DNA of 64,000 nucleotides from Oceanobacillus saliphilus (GCF_023522835.1 NZ_JALCZU010000003.1:310001-374000), one strand, 5' to 3'; shown: positions 1 through 9,440, counted from the stretch's first letter. The notes: a model not told the origin generated them from the letters alone. Program-made: numbers and translations.

Positions 1-255
1 GAATCGATTATTTCAAAAATAAAGCAACAAACCAAGCATATCGGAAATCATCGTTAAAATCGAATGGAGGATTGTTTAACATTTAAACTTCATTATGGAA
101 ATACACAGATGATGTTCAACGCTTAGTTTGTCTTTTTACAATAAAAATAATCTATTCGAGCCCGGTATCCAAACAATAAAAATTGATAACAAGAAAGATG
201 AAATTCCCATGGTAAAAAACTTTCTCCAGATTCTACGGAAGCAATTAAATCGGGC

Positions 256-290
256 TAAAAAGGAGCACGAGAACCGTCCCTATGCTTCTC
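256..290. repeat. REP-like half-site (right arm)
   Basis: An A-run followed by GGAGCACGAGAACCGTCCC and TATGCTTCTC matches the right arm of the REP-like hairpin pairs seen at 25850-25882, 27901-27929, 37436-37463, 57700-57735 and 63590-63626. The left arm is missing or decayed. Confidence 0.7.
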
Positions 291-329
291 CGAAATCTTT
301 ATTATACCGATATGCCAAAATAACCGGAT

Positions 330-360
330 TAACTCCTTCCTTTCTTAGGAAGGAATTAAT
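330..360 (-). terminator. Imperfect hairpin behind the permease gene
   Basis: ATTAACTCCTTCC and GGAAGGAATTAAT form a 13 bp inverted repeat with one mismatch and a short loop, about 20 nt beyond the permease stop. The U-tract on the minus strand is poor, so termination is only possible. Confidence 0.35.
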
Positions 361-381
361 CCAGTCTTACTTACTTTATTC

Positions 382-1992
382 CTACCCAAGCAGAAAATGC
401 ATGAGTACGGTTGTCACTGACACGAGGACACCGGAGATCAGTACGAATAGAAGTGTCTTTTTATATACTTCGGACTCTCTTCCTTGCGCGTTCGCCGTGC
501 TTGTTCCCAGTACAATATTAGAAGGGGAAATCACATTACCTATCGCCCCACCTGCAGACTGTGCAGCTATTACGAGCGGCAGCGATAAATTGTCCATCGA
601 GTTCACTACAGATCCGTGCAATGGTGAGAACAGCACGTTGGACGACGTGTTGGATGATGTCATAAATGAGCCGATAATCCCGATCACGTTTGCCAAGGCC
701 AGATATACAGCTGGTGGCGATACTTCCGCAATTCCAAGCGCCAGTACATTTGTCTGTCCGGAATTTTCCATAATCATTGTCATCGTCAGAAAACCTGTTA
801 TTGCAATGGATGCTCCAAAGGCATTGTCCTTCATTTCAGAGAAAACATTTTTAGTCGTATTCTCATGATGCAACCCTAAGTACTTATACCAAAAGTGTGC
901 AAAAAGAAAGGATACAAGTAAATAGAAACCTGGATGTGTAAACGGTGCAATTGGAGAATAAGACGCTTCTGCTTCCATTTCAAACCCATATCCAGTTTCT
1001 ACCGCTGGAAAGGAGAAGCCGAATTCAAACTGGTCCAGAAAGCTTTGTATTGGTTGGATACCAAGAAATACAATACTCAATACCGACAAAACATAGTACG
1101 GCATGAAAGCTTGGTGAAGCGATATGTCCGGCTTTTCCTTCGACTCTGATTCCTTTTCTTCGATAATATCCGTTTCCTTTTCCAGTTCTGTCTTTTCACT
1201 ATATCGCTTCATTTTAGATAGCAGGAAAAGTGCTCCTACGGCAATAATAGTAGGTATAAACGTACTAAGTTCAGGATTAAATGCTACTAATGCAAGTTGA
1301 CCTCCACCGTGAATTAGCGATATGACTATTACAGCCAGAAAGCCTTCTTTTATACCTTTCCACCTTGCGAACACCCAGCAAATCATGAACCCGGCGATTA
1401 TATTGGGAATCCACAATAGAATCCCAGTGTAAAGAAGTGTAGCAGTCGTGTTCTCAATCTCCACTGCATTAACCGTGGCAATCCACCCAACACCAAGTGT
1501 ACCGAACATATTCGCCCAGGCATGACCAATTAATGGAATAACAACGGCAGCAATCGGTTTCACACCCAATCCGACCAAGAGTGGAGCTACTACCGCGATT
1601 GGCACACCAAACCCGGCCACACCTTGCAGGAAGGATGCAAACACCCAGCCAAAGCCAAGGACAAGAAACAAATAGTTTTGACTATGCTCCTGTATTTCCT
1701 CCCGTATGACTTCAAATGCACCAGCTTCTTCTGTCGCATGGTACAGCATTAATGCAAACCATACGACCAACAGGATGAAAAAGGCTTCCCAAAGTCCTTT
1801 TCCAAACCCGACTGCAAGGTTATCCAAAGGCGCTTCAAACATAAAGAAACCGATTAACGTAGCAACAGCCATCGCTATCCAGCCTGATGTGCCACCAGAC
1901 CATTTGAAACCAACTAGCATAACTAATAGCAGGATCAATGGCAGCATGGCCAAAGACCAATGTAATAAATCTACAGGTAGATTATTCTCCAT
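382..1992 (-). CDS. lctP: L-lactate permease (LctP) family transporter
   Basis: Multi-pass membrane protein of about 536 residues, the usual size of the LctP lactate/glycolate:proton symporter family. About a dozen hydrophobic helices are visible, with a charged Glu/Lys-rich cytoplasmic loop near residues 275-300 and glycine-rich motifs such as QGVAGFGVPIAV and SSNTSSNVLFSPL that are typical of the family. The ATG at 1992 is preferred over the upstream one at 2016 because GGAGG lies nine bases before it. The gene starts 39 nt after the gamma-glutamyltransferase stop and is probably co-transcribed with it. The substrate could therefore be a small carboxylate other than lactate, which is inference. 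Confidence 0.85.
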   Translation of the reverse strand: MENNLPVDLLHWSLAMLPLILLLVMLVGFKWSGGTSGWIAMAVATLIGFFMFEAPLDNLAVGFGKGLWEAFFILLVVWFALMLYHATEEAGAFEVIREEIQEHSQNYLFLVLGFGWVFASFLQGVAGFGVPIAVVAPLLVGLGVKPIAAVVIPLIGHAWANMFGTLGVGWIATVNAVEIENTTATLLYTGILLWIPNIIAGFMICWVFARWKGIKEGFLAVIVISLIHGGGQLALVAFNPELSTFIPTIIAVGALFLLSKMKRYSEKTELEKETDIIEEKESESKEKPDISLHQAFMPYYVLSVLSIVFLGIQPIQSFLDQFEFGFSFPAVETGYGFEMEAEASYSPIAPFTHPGFYLLVSFLFAHFWYKYLGLHHENTTKNVFSEMKDNAFGASIAITGFLTMTMIMENSGQTNVLALGIAEVSPPAVYLALANVIGIIGSFMTSSNTSSNVLFSPLHGSVVNSMDNLSLPLVIAAQSAGGAIGNVISPSNIVLGTSTANAQGRESEVYKKTLLFVLISGVLVSVTTVLMHFLLG

Positions 1993-2031
1993 TAACAATT
2001 TCCTCCATTCCAGCATTTTCTCAAAACGTAC

Positions 2032-3669
2032 TTACCAAGCTAGTGCAATACCGTCACCACGCGGATCTGCGCCAGCACGATATACCCCGCTTTCACTGTC
2101 AATGATTATCCCTTGTGCATGTCCCATCGTTTGGGAGTAGTCTTCAACGACCTCAACCTCATGGCCACGTTTTTTCAAATCATCGATGATTTCATGGGAT
2201 ATCCTAGCCTCTACCTTTAGTGTCGAGCTGTCTTCACCCCACGTTTTCCCGTAGAGCCAGCGAGGTGCTTCAATAGCCTGTTGAATGTTATAGCCAAAAT
2301 CGATCACCTTCGTCAGCATCGCACATTGGGTTTGCGGCTGACCTTCTCCACCCATGGAACCAAATAACATATATGGCTTCTTATCTTTCATTGCCATGGC
2401 GGGAATGATTGTATGAAATGTACGCTTGTTCGGTTCCAGGCAATTTGGATGCTTGTATTCCAAGCTAAAATAAGTCCCTCGATTTTGCAGGAAGAACCCG
2501 CAATCCTCTGGGATAAAAGCCGATCCGAATTCATGGAATATACTTTGAATCAGAGAAATACTGTTCCCTTCCCCATCAACGACACTGAGGAAGGCAGTGT
2601 CTCTGCTTCCTTTTATAGAAGGAAGTTCATCCAAATCTTCTTCCCGAAGAACATGATCCCAGGAAAAATGCTCTTTAACCTCTGCTGAAAAACTTTTGGA
2701 AAGAAGTTGATTGTAGGGTATTTGAATAGAATTAGGGTCTGTCACCCATTCATCTCTAAAGCGAAAGTTTAGCTTGCTTGTCTCAGCAAGCAGATGATAG
2801 TAATCTGCTGTACCATCTTTTATCGAGGTCATATCGTATTTTTCCAGCATATTTAACATCATTAATACAGCAATTCCCTGCGTATTCGGTTTTACTTGAT
2901 AGATTTCGTAACCTCTATAATTCGTCGAAATTGGTTTGTCCCATACTGACTTGTGATTGGCGAAGTCTTCTTTGATCAGTAAACCATCATGCTTTTCCAT
3001 GGAAGCGATGATTTTATCAGTAATCTCTCCTTGATAAAAGGCATCCCTGCCACTTTCGGAAATCTGCTTGAAAGCCCACGCCAAATCGGGTTGCACGAAA
3101 AGTTCTCCTGCTTGAATTAGACGCCTATTTTTGAAAAATAGTTTTTTCGTTTCCGGGTATTCCCTTAACAAATCAGCTTTTTCCTCAACAAAACCACTTA
3201 CCTTTTCAGTAATCGGAAATCCGCTCTCAGCATAATGGATAGCATCTTCAAACAGCTTCGACCATTCCAGTTTTCCATATTGCTGATGAAGCGCCCACCA
3301 TGCATCCACAGTTCCAGGAACCGTATTCGCGGCTAAAGGGCCACGTTCCGGAATTTCTTCAAGCCCTTTTTGTTTGTACACATCCCTGGTCACCTGACTT
3401 CCAGATTTTCCGCTACCGTTTAAAGACCTAACTTCCTCTTCCTGTTCATCCCAAACTAATGCGAATAAATCACCACCAAGCCCAGCCATATGCGGGATTA
3501 CCACACAAAGGACAGAATTAACGGCAATAGCAGCTTCAACCGCATGCCCCCCCTGATCCAATATCCGCTTCCCGGTTTGCGTAGCTAAATAATGCGGCGA
3601 CGTAACTGCCCCATTCTTCCCTTCCATTACCGGTCTGCCTGTTTCCAGAAAAGAGTTATTTTTACCCAA
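2032..3669 (-). CDS. ggt: Gamma-glutamyltransferase (YwrD-like)
   Basis: An Ntn-hydrolase of 545 residues that would remove or transfer gamma-glutamyl groups from peptides such as glutathione. The N-terminal TSPHYLAT and GGHAVEAAIAVN motifs and the central DTAFLSVVD motif fit the family. Thr358 is the predicted autocleavage site and nucleophile, giving ~357- and ~188-residue subunits. No signal peptide is visible, so a cytoplasmic place is likely, unlike secreted Bacillus Ggt. The start is a TTG with AGGAGG seven bases upstream. It is the first gene of a two-gene unit with the lactate-permease-type transporter, and a long hairpin (3756-3795) lies in its upstream region. Confidence 0.9.
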   Translation of the reverse strand: MGKNNSFLETGRPVMEGKNGAVTSPHYLATQTGKRILDQGGHAVEAAIAVNSVLCVVIPHMAGLGGDLFALVWDEQEEEVRSLNGSGKSGSQVTRDVYKQKGLEEIPERGPLAANTVPGTVDAWWALHQQYGKLEWSKLFEDAIHYAESGFPITEKVSGFVEEKADLLREYPETKKLFFKNRRLIQAGELFVQPDLAWAFKQISESGRDAFYQGEITDKIIASMEKHDGLLIKEDFANHKSVWDKPISTNYRGYEIYQVKPNTQGIAVLMMLNMLEKYDMTSIKDGTADYYHLLAETSKLNFRFRDEWVTDPNSIQIPYNQLLSKSFSAEVKEHFSWDHVLREEDLDELPSIKGSRDTAFLSVVDGEGNSISLIQSIFHEFGSAFIPEDCGFFLQNRGTYFSLEYKHPNCLEPNKRTFHTIIPAMAMKDKKPYMLFGSMGGEGQPQTQCAMLTKVIDFGYNIQQAIEAPRWLYGKTWGEDSSTLKVEARISHEIIDDLKKRGHEVEVVEDYSQTMGHAQGIIIDSESGVYRAGADPRGDGIALAW

Positions 3670-3755
3670 AAATATACCTCCTAATTTTTTAATGTGAGTT
3701 ATCTACTATTTCTCCTTCCCAGTTTGTTTGGTAGGTAAACTAGGAAAGTAAAGGC

Positions 3756-3795
3756 GGAAGGTTCTAGTGCTTTGATGAAAGCACTAGAATCTTCC
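3756..3795. repeat. 18 bp near-perfect inverted repeat upstream of ggt
   Basis: GGAAGGTTCTAGTGCTTT and AAAGCACTAGAATCTTCC pair over 18 bp with one mismatch around a GATG loop. No U-run follows on either strand. It lies ~90 bp upstream of ggt and could be an RNA leader hairpin, an operator or a decayed mobile element. Confidence 0.7.
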
Positions 3796-3894
3796 GAGAT
3801 CGGTAAAAAGGACATGATTATTTTTTTGATTGGTTAAGTGCAAGAGATAAAATCGAAAGCGGTATTATACTGAATGGGAAATGAATTGGTGCGG

Positions 3895-3985
3895 TGGTTC
3901 TCTCCCGAATTGGGAAGGTTCTCTCCCGTTTGGCTGGGGGGTTCTCCCGAATTGGAGTGGAGCTCTCCCGTTTGACGGAGCTAGA
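3895..3985. repeat. Short CTCTCCCG tandem array (about 4 units)
   Basis: About four degenerate 19-22 bp units sharing TCTCCCGTTTGG or TCTCCCGAATTGG. This is the smallest and most diverged of five arrays of this unit in the window (others at 9029, 19851, 37209 and 40371). Confidence 0.8.
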
Positions 3986-4024
3986 AAAGTAACTAGACGT
4001 TCCTCTTCCCCTAATTCATTCCAT

Positions 4025-4068
4025 TAAAAAAGGAAGCATGAGAACCCCTCCCCATGCTTCCTTTTTTT
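4025..4068 (-). terminator. REP-derived terminator of the dehydrogenase gene
   Basis: AAAAAAAGGAAGCATG and CATGCTTCCTTTTTTT form a 16 bp stem with a 12 nt loop directly behind the dehydrogenase stop (4067-4069). With A/T runs on both sides it can terminate in both directions. The stem and part of the loop match the REP right arm, so a repeat appears to have become the gene's terminator. Confidence 0.85.
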
Positions 4069-5527
4069 ACACCCATTTCGTTGTAATTACTTTTTTGCGT
4101 GTATAGAATTGTAATCCATCTTTTCCATTGGCGTGAAGGTCTCCATAGAAAGAATCCTTCCAGCCGGAGAATGGGAAGAATGCCATCGGTGCTGGTACAC
4201 CAATGTTTACCCCAAGCATTCCAGCATCAATCGTTTCACGGAATTGTCTTACACTACCACCATCCCTAGTGAAGATACATGCACCATTGGCAAAGCGGGA
4301 TTGATTTGCCAGATCAATGGCATTGTCTAAATTCTTCACTCGTGATATGGATAGAACTGGAGCAAAAATCTCATCCTGCCAGATTTTCATTTCCGATGTT
4401 ACGTCATCAAATATTGTCGGCCCAACAAAATAGCCTTCCTGCTTTGCTGCTTCATCCTTTCTACCATCACGGACGAGTTTAGCTCCTTCTTCCACACCCG
4501 ATTCGATATAGTTTAATGTACGCTCCTTATGCTGTTCACGAATCACTGGACCAACAAAGACCCCTTCATCCAATCCATTTCCAATCTCAATGTCATTTGC
4601 CTTCTGGGTAAGTAATGCAATAAACTCATCGGCTATAGATTCTTCTACCGCCACAACAGATACTGCCATACAGCGTTCCCCAGCAGAGCCAAACGCTGCA
4701 TTTAAAATTTGTGTAGTTGCATTATCTAAGTTGGCATCACCCAAAACAATGGAATGGTTTTTTGCACCAGAAAGTGCCTGTACGCGTTTTAAATTATCTG
4801 TACCACGCTTGTAAACATATTCTGCCACAGGCTGCGATCCCACAAACGAAATTGCCGCTACCTTTTTATGATCTAACAATCCATTAACAACATCATGTGC
4901 ACCATGAACAATGTTAAATACACCTTTTGGTAAACCTGCTTCTTCCAGTAGTTCGGCCAATCGGTTGGCTAATAGCGGTGTGCGTTCCGATGGTTTCATG
5001 ATAAACGTATTTCCGGTTGCGATTGCCATTGGGAACATCCAGCATGGTACCATCATTGGGAAGTTAAAAGGTGTAATCCCTCCCACTACACCAATTGGAT
5101 AGCGATAAACACCTGATTCCAAATCCGTTGCAATGGAGGCTAGCTGTTCTCCCATCATTAACGATGGTGCACCGGCAGCGAATTCCACATTCTCAATCCC
5201 CCGCTGAACTTCCCCATATGCCTCGGTATAGCTCTTTCCATTTTCAAGGGTAATCAATCTGGCTAGCTCTTCCCAGTTATCTACAAGCAATTGCTGATAT
5301 TTAAATAAAATCCGCGCTCGCTTTGGGACAGGAACTTCCTTCCACGTTTGGAATGCTTCGGCTGCGGCGATAACTGCTAGGTCTACATCTTCTTTCGTTG
5401 ATACGGGGACATATGCGATTGTTTCTCCTGTTGCAGGATTATAAACTGTCTCCGATTTGTCTGTTTTGGCGTCAATCCATTCTCCGTTTACATAATTTTG
5501 TAATGTCTTTATTGTCGTTTTTGTCAT
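4067..5527 (-). CDS. mmsA: CoA-acylating methylmalonate-semialdehyde dehydrogenase
   Basis: Aldehyde dehydrogenase superfamily protein of 486 residues. It matches the MmsA/IolA group, which converts methylmalonate or malonate semialdehyde with NAD+ and CoA to propionyl- or acetyl-CoA. Visible landmarks are the cofactor region [11 protein letters not shown], the [11 protein letters not shown] segment and the catalytic cysteine in [11 protein letters not shown]. The start has AAGGAGAG eight bases upstream. It lies 29 nt behind the class III aminotransferase, consistent with an operon that transaminates a beta- or omega-amino acid and oxidises the semialdehyde. No inositol genes are present, so beta-alanine or beta-aminoisobutyrate use is more likely than myo-inositol catabolism. 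Confidence 0.9.
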   Translation of the reverse strand: MTKTTIKTLQNYVNGEWIDAKTDKSETVYNPATGETIAYVPVSTKEDVDLAVIAAAEAFQTWKEVPVPKRARILFKYQQLLVDNWEELARLITLENGKSYTEAYGEVQRGIENVEFAAGAPSLMMGEQLASIATDLESGVYRYPIGVVGGITPFNFPMMVPCWMFPMAIATGNTFIMKPSERTPLLANRLAELLEEAGLPKGVFNIVHGAHDVVNGLLDHKKVAAISFVGSQPVAEYVYKRGTDNLKRVQALSGAKNHSIVLGDANLDNATTQILNAAFGSAGERCMAVSVVAVEESIADEFIALLTQKANDIEIGNGLDEGVFVGPVIREQHKERTLNYIESGVEEGAKLVRDGRKDEAAKQEGYFVGPTIFDDVTSEMKIWQDEIFAPVLSISRVKNLDNAIDLANQSRFANGACIFTRDGGSVRQFRETIDAGMLGVNIGVPAPMAFFPFSGWKDSFYGDLHANGKDGLQFYTRKKVITTKWV

Positions 5528-5556
5528 TAGATACTCTCCTTATATTTCCAAATTTT

Positions 5557-6912
5557 CTACTGATTTGCTGCAAATACTTTCCTTAATACTGCTAAAATAA
5601 ACTCTAAATCATCATCCGTACTTGATAATGGGGGAGATAGGGTGATGATATTGTTATATCCATCTACGGTATCTCCGTTTTTACCGACGATAAGTCCATT
5701 TGCCTTACAATCTGCTATTATTTTTGCAACCCGTTCCTTAGAACCTGGCTCTTTCGTCAGCTTATCCTCTACAATCTCGATTCCTGCAAGAAATCCAAGT
5801 CCACGAATATCCCCAACATAAGGATGGTTACGTAACCCCTCCAGCTCCCTTAGCAGTTTATTGCCCAATTCTGCTGACCTCGCAACAAGGTTTTCCTGTT
5901 CAATAATTTCGATGTTTTTAAGTGCCAATGCACATGCGGCCGGGTTTCCGCCAAACGTATTCACATGACGCAAATGACTATTTTCCTCATTATTCTTGAA
6001 GGCTTCATAAATATCTTTTCGAACAGCAGTAACAGACAATGGTAAATAGGCACTTGTCAGCCCTTTTGCCATTGAAATAATATCCGGCTTTATATTAAAG
6101 TGCTGGTGACCAAACATCTGACCAGTTCTTCCAAAGCCACAAATAACCTCATCCATAATGAATAGCACACCATGTTTCCTGCAGATTTCCTGGACCTTTT
6201 CCACATAGACAGGATGAGGAATGATAACACCTCCCCCAGTGATGAGCGGTTCCATAATTACTGCAGCAATCGTATCTTTCTGTTCCCAAATAATCGTATC
6301 TTCTATTTCCTGTGCTTTTTGAACATTGTATTCTTCTATTGAAATCCCCTCTGGTTTCCGATAATTATCTGGAGGGGCAACATGTAAAAATCCACTCACA
6401 AGCGGTTCATATTTATATTTTCTAATTGCCTGACCGGTTGCTGACAATGCTCCCATTGAACTGCCATGATACGCACGGTACCGTGAGATGATTTTATAAC
6501 GATTGGCATCCCCATTTTGCTGATGATATTGACGTGCCACTTTAAATGCAACCTCATTGGCATCTGATCCACTATTTGAATAGAAAATCATATAATCATC
6601 ATCAAGCAATTCATTCAGCTTCTCCGCCAATAAAATCGCAGGCTCATGGGTATTCGTCATCGGTACGTAAGGCATTATTTTCATTTGCTCGAATGCTGCC
6701 TGGGCCAATACTTCCCGTCCATATCCAACATTGACACACCATAAACCAGACATTCCATCCAAATAACGATTCCCTTCATGATCGGTAATCCAGGAGCCCT
6801 TTCCCTCCGCCACCACCATTGGCAGATTGTTTTCACTATATGGCGAAATATGATGCCATACATGGCGGCGGTCTTTTTCAATCAGTGACTGCTTGCCTTT
6901 AACTTTTTCCAT
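5557..6912 (-). CDS. Class III aminotransferase (omega-amino acid type)
   Basis: PLP enzyme of 451 residues of the beta-alanine/omega-amino acid:pyruvate transaminase class. The PLP-contacting Asp lies in FIMDEVICGFGRTG and the Schiff-base lysine in SMAKGLTSAYLPLS; YRAYHGSSMGALSATG is the usual phosphate-binding segment. AGGGAGG precedes the ATG. It is the first gene of a unit with the semialdehyde dehydrogenase and is transcribed away from a PucR-type activator, the expected partner regulator. The exact substrate (beta-alanine, GABA or a polyamine-derived amine) cannot be read from sequence. Confidence 0.88.
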   Translation of the reverse strand: MEKVKGKQSLIEKDRRHVWHHISPYSENNLPMVVAEGKGSWITDHEGNRYLDGMSGLWCVNVGYGREVLAQAAFEQMKIMPYVPMTNTHEPAILLAEKLNELLDDDYMIFYSNSGSDANEVAFKVARQYHQQNGDANRYKIISRYRAYHGSSMGALSATGQAIRKYKYEPLVSGFLHVAPPDNYRKPEGISIEEYNVQKAQEIEDTIIWEQKDTIAAVIMEPLITGGGVIIPHPVYVEKVQEICRKHGVLFIMDEVICGFGRTGQMFGHQHFNIKPDIISMAKGLTSAYLPLSVTAVRKDIYEAFKNNEENSHLRHVNTFGGNPAACALALKNIEIIEQENLVARSAELGNKLLRELEGLRNHPYVGDIRGLGFLAGIEIVEDKLTKEPGSKERVAKIIADCKANGLIVGKNGDTVDGYNNIITLSPPLSSTDDDLEFILAVLRKVFAANQ

Positions 6913-6999
6913 ATTCTTTTCCTCCCTTTTATAAATTTCACGTCATGTCTAACTTGAAACAAATTATCTATGATTCTGGTACTTTTATTGCTGGTTGAT

Positions 7000-7028
7000 T
7001 TGACTAAATTTTTAATATATTACATAAT
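7000..7028 (+). promoter_or_regulatory. Candidate SigA promoter of the PucR gene
   Basis: TTGACT at 7000-7005 and CATAAT at 7023-7028 are separated by 17 bp, upstream of the PucR start at 7114. The 200 bp divergent region must also hold the aminotransferase promoter. Repeated TTACATAAT/ACATTATG motifs nearby may be regulator contacts. Confidence 0.5.
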
Positions 7029-7113
7029 CTATCTTATAGCATCCAAATGGTTTTGGCATGTTACATAATGTTAAATCGTTTTGCATTTACTTTTACATTA
7101 TGGAGGCGGTTCC

Positions 7114-8751
7114 ATGAGTGGCTTAAAGGTTTCAATCGGTGACATTTTAGCAAGGGAAACATTTAAACAAGCCCAACTGATTGCTGGTCGTGGTGGCTTG
7201 AATCGGGAAATTAAATGGACACATATTCTGGAATCGAAAGAATTTGAAGCTTTGATAAATGGTGGGGAACTGATTCTTACTACCGGTTCTCAGTTCAGAT
7301 TGGATAATCCTAGTGAAGTCGACACCATGAGGAAATTAATTCAAAAAAATGCTGCTGGAATTTGTATTGAACTTGGCACACATGTAAACCAAGTCTCACC
7401 GGAAATTATTGAATATCTGGATAAGCACGATTTCCCTTTAATTGTTTTCTCGACTATCGTAAAATTTGTTGATATTACACAAGACCTTCATACATTGATT
7501 ATTAATCAGCATCATGAAATGCTGCACCAAATTTATCATATTTCTAAAAAGTTTAATGAATTGTCTCTTATGCCTAATGGGGTTTTAAAAATATTAAATG
7601 AATTATTCCTTCATTTTAAAACCTCTATTATTTTTATTACGGATAAAAAAAAGATTTTCCATTATCCGCCTAATATAAAAAGTAATCCGGCCGATTTATT
7701 CACAATTATTGATCAACAATCAAATGTAAGGGAGATTACGAAATTTCATGGGGAAAACTGCACTTTTTTCCCGATCCGTGGTCTTGGACATGGCTGGGGT
7801 TATTTATGTATCGAAAATCCCTTATTGGAAAATTACCTTGATGAATTTCATTATTCTATTGTTGATCGAGCTGCTTTAGCAATTACTCAAATTATGCTTC
7901 GGAATCGAACACAGGAAGAACGAAAACAGAATAAAGAACATGAAATGGTGCGAAAATTAATTCATGATGACACATATGACCCATCCATAGCAGAATCAGT
8001 ATTACCTGCCCCATCGGAAAATCTATATTACCGGTTGGTTCTTCTTTCCAATGATATAAATGACTATACAGAAGATGAATGGGAGGAAGCCAAATTACAG
8101 CAATCCATCATGTTACGGTCCACCTTTAAAAAATACGGTTTCTTCCCTGCCATTTCCATCGAAAAGCACGAAACAGCAATTATTACTTCATTTTATAGTG
8201 ATCAGCAAAACAAAAAAGCAGTCAGCCAATTCGAGCAGACCTTAGAAGCGATTCGTAGCATACATGAAGAACAAAACCGTAACTTATTATGTGGAATCAG
8301 TACTGTCAAAAAGCACTACACTTCTCTTTCCAAAAGCTATAAGGAAGCGAAAGATAGTATGTTTATACAAAAGCTGAATCTATTAAATTCCCCCTTTCAC
8401 GAAGAAATAGGTGTCTATCGGATTTTACTGGAGCAATTACAAAATGGAAGACTGACCGAATATGTCCATGATTATCTGGACCCGCTATTAAAATATGATC
8501 GAGAAAATAATAGCGATTTCCTACAAACACTAGCTATCTATCTTCGGTGCATGGGTTCCAAAAAAGAAACTGCGGAGCAATTATTCATTGTGCGGCAAAC
8601 CCTTTATCATCGGTTGGAAAAGATTGAGGAATTGCTTGATACAAATTTCATGGAACCTACATATCGACAAGCCCTTGAACTCGCATTAAGCGGCTATGAA
8701 CTGTTAAAGCAAACATCAATCGTAGAGGAATCTCAAGAGTTCGTTACATAG
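7114..8751 (+). CDS. PucR-family transcriptional regulator
   Basis: Regulator of 545 residues with an N-terminal PucR sensory domain (GDILARETFKQAQLIAGR onward, about residues 5-125), a central GAF-like/linker region and a C-terminal PucR helix-turn-helix (RQTLYHRLEKIEELL, within the last ~60 residues). Family members activate purine, amino-acid or amine catabolic genes. The ATG at 7114 is chosen because TGGAGGCGG lies just before it; the longer frame from 7081 would place the ribosome site inside the gene. It is divergent from the aminotransferase/dehydrogenase pair, which it probably controls. Confidence 0.85.
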   Translation: MSGLKVSIGDILARETFKQAQLIAGRGGLNREIKWTHILESKEFEALINGGELILTTGSQFRLDNPSEVDTMRKLIQKNAAGICIELGTHVNQVSPEIIEYLDKHDFPLIVFSTIVKFVDITQDLHTLIINQHHEMLHQIYHISKKFNELSLMPNGVLKILNELFLHFKTSIIFITDKKKIFHYPPNIKSNPADLFTIIDQQSNVREITKFHGENCTFFPIRGLGHGWGYLCIENPLLENYLDEFHYSIVDRAALAITQIMLRNRTQEERKQNKEHEMVRKLIHDDTYDPSIAESVLPAPSENLYYRLVLLSNDINDYTEDEWEEAKLQQSIMLRSTFKKYGFFPAISIEKHETAIITSFYSDQQNKKAVSQFEQTLEAIRSIHEEQNRNLLCGISTVKKHYTSLSKSYKEAKDSMFIQKLNLLNSPFHEEIGVYRILLEQLQNGRLTEYVHDYLDPLLKYDRENNSDFLQTLAIYLRCMGSKKETAEQLFIVRQTLYHRLEKIEELLDTNFMEPTYRQALELALSGYELLKQTSIVEESQEFVT

Positions 8752-9028
8752 AGGGGAAAACTTTTATTCATGTTCATGTCCCTTCTTCTACTTCGATTGC
8801 GATTGGACACTTTGTAAAATATAGGTTGCATACTTTTAACATAATGGAAGATGTTAACTGTGTTTGATAGAATTATAATATAGAATATTCAGTTTATTGT
8901 ATATTATATTAATAGCATAGCAGGATGTAAATTACTTTAGAGGATAAGCTTACTCGTAACGTGAGAAAAGAGTAAATTAACTAGAATTCGAAAACGATAT
9001 TATATCGAATAGAAAGCTGGATTAAGAG
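8752..9028. other. AT-rich gap before the large repeat array
   Basis: Nothing recognisable lies between the PucR stop and the array at 9029. No rho-independent terminator was found; AT-rich stretches such as 8865-8925 could hold promoters. Confidence 0.4.
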
Positions 9029-9440
9029 TTCGCTCTCCCGTTTAGGCGAGGCTCTCTCCCGTTTAGACGAGGCTCTCTCCCGTTTAGACGGAGCTCTCTC
9101 CCGTTTAGACGGAGCTCTCTCCCGTTTGGACGGGGCTCTCTCCCGTTTGGACGGGGCTCTCTCCCGTTTAGGCGGGGCTCTCTCCCGTTTGGACGGGGCT
9201 CTCTCCCGTTTAGACGGAGCTCTCTCCCGTTTAGACGGAGCTCTCTCCCGTTTGGACGGGGCTCTCTCCCGTTTAGGCGGGGCCCTCTCCCGTTTAGGCG
9301 GGGCCCTCTCCCGTTTGGACGGGGGCTCTCCCGTTTGGACGGGGGGCTCTCCCGTTTAGACGGAGCTCTCTCCCTAGTTAAGGTGGGGCTCTCCCGTTCG
9401 GACGGGACACTCTACTGAGTTGAGGTGGGGCTCTTCCGTC
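9029..9440. repeat. Large 21 bp tandem array (about 20 units)
   Basis: About twenty head-to-tail units of ~21 bp, consensus GGGCTCTCTCCCGTTTGGACG, with variation concentrated at TTTGGACG/TTTAGACG/TTTAGGCG. Each unit holds the small palindrome CCCGT-TTGG-ACGGG. End units are shorter and more diverged, as in arrays that grow in the middle. Units are contiguous with no unique spacers, so this is not CRISPR. A 77-codon open frame across it (9126-9359) is a by-product of the 21 bp period. The array lies ~100 bp upstream of the M20 peptidase start. Confidence 0.95.

Larger units (their letters stand above)
1..381. other. Left-edge non-coding stretch
   Basis: No convincing gene was found here. The forward open frame that runs from 128 into the next gene is antisense to the permease and has no ribosome site, so it is treated as a shadow. 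The stretch holds a REP half-site (256-290) and an imperfect hairpin (330-360) just behind the permease stop. The first ~170 bases are AT-rich with several stops in every frame and could be decayed coding sequence, but nothing is recognisable. Confidence 0.5.
3670..4024. other. Upstream region of ggt with hairpin and repeat array
   Basis: This gap holds the ggt ribosome site, a long inverted repeat (3756-3795) and a four-unit repeat array (3895-3985). No small open frame with a ribosome site was seen. The ggt promoter could not be placed with confidence. Confidence 0.5.

Noticed and set aside
128-868. 246-codon forward frame at the left edge
   Set aside because: Mostly antisense to the lactate permease gene, with no ribosome site; the permease frame has clear family motifs.
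9126-9359. 77-codon frame with a repeating Gly-Ala-Leu-Ser-Arg-Leu pattern
   Set aside because: Pure by-product of the 21 bp repeat period. It has no ribosome site, and similar frames occur on both strands of the array at 19851.
9029-9440. CRISPR array
   Set aside because: Units are contiguous and there are no unique spacers; no cas genes are nearby.
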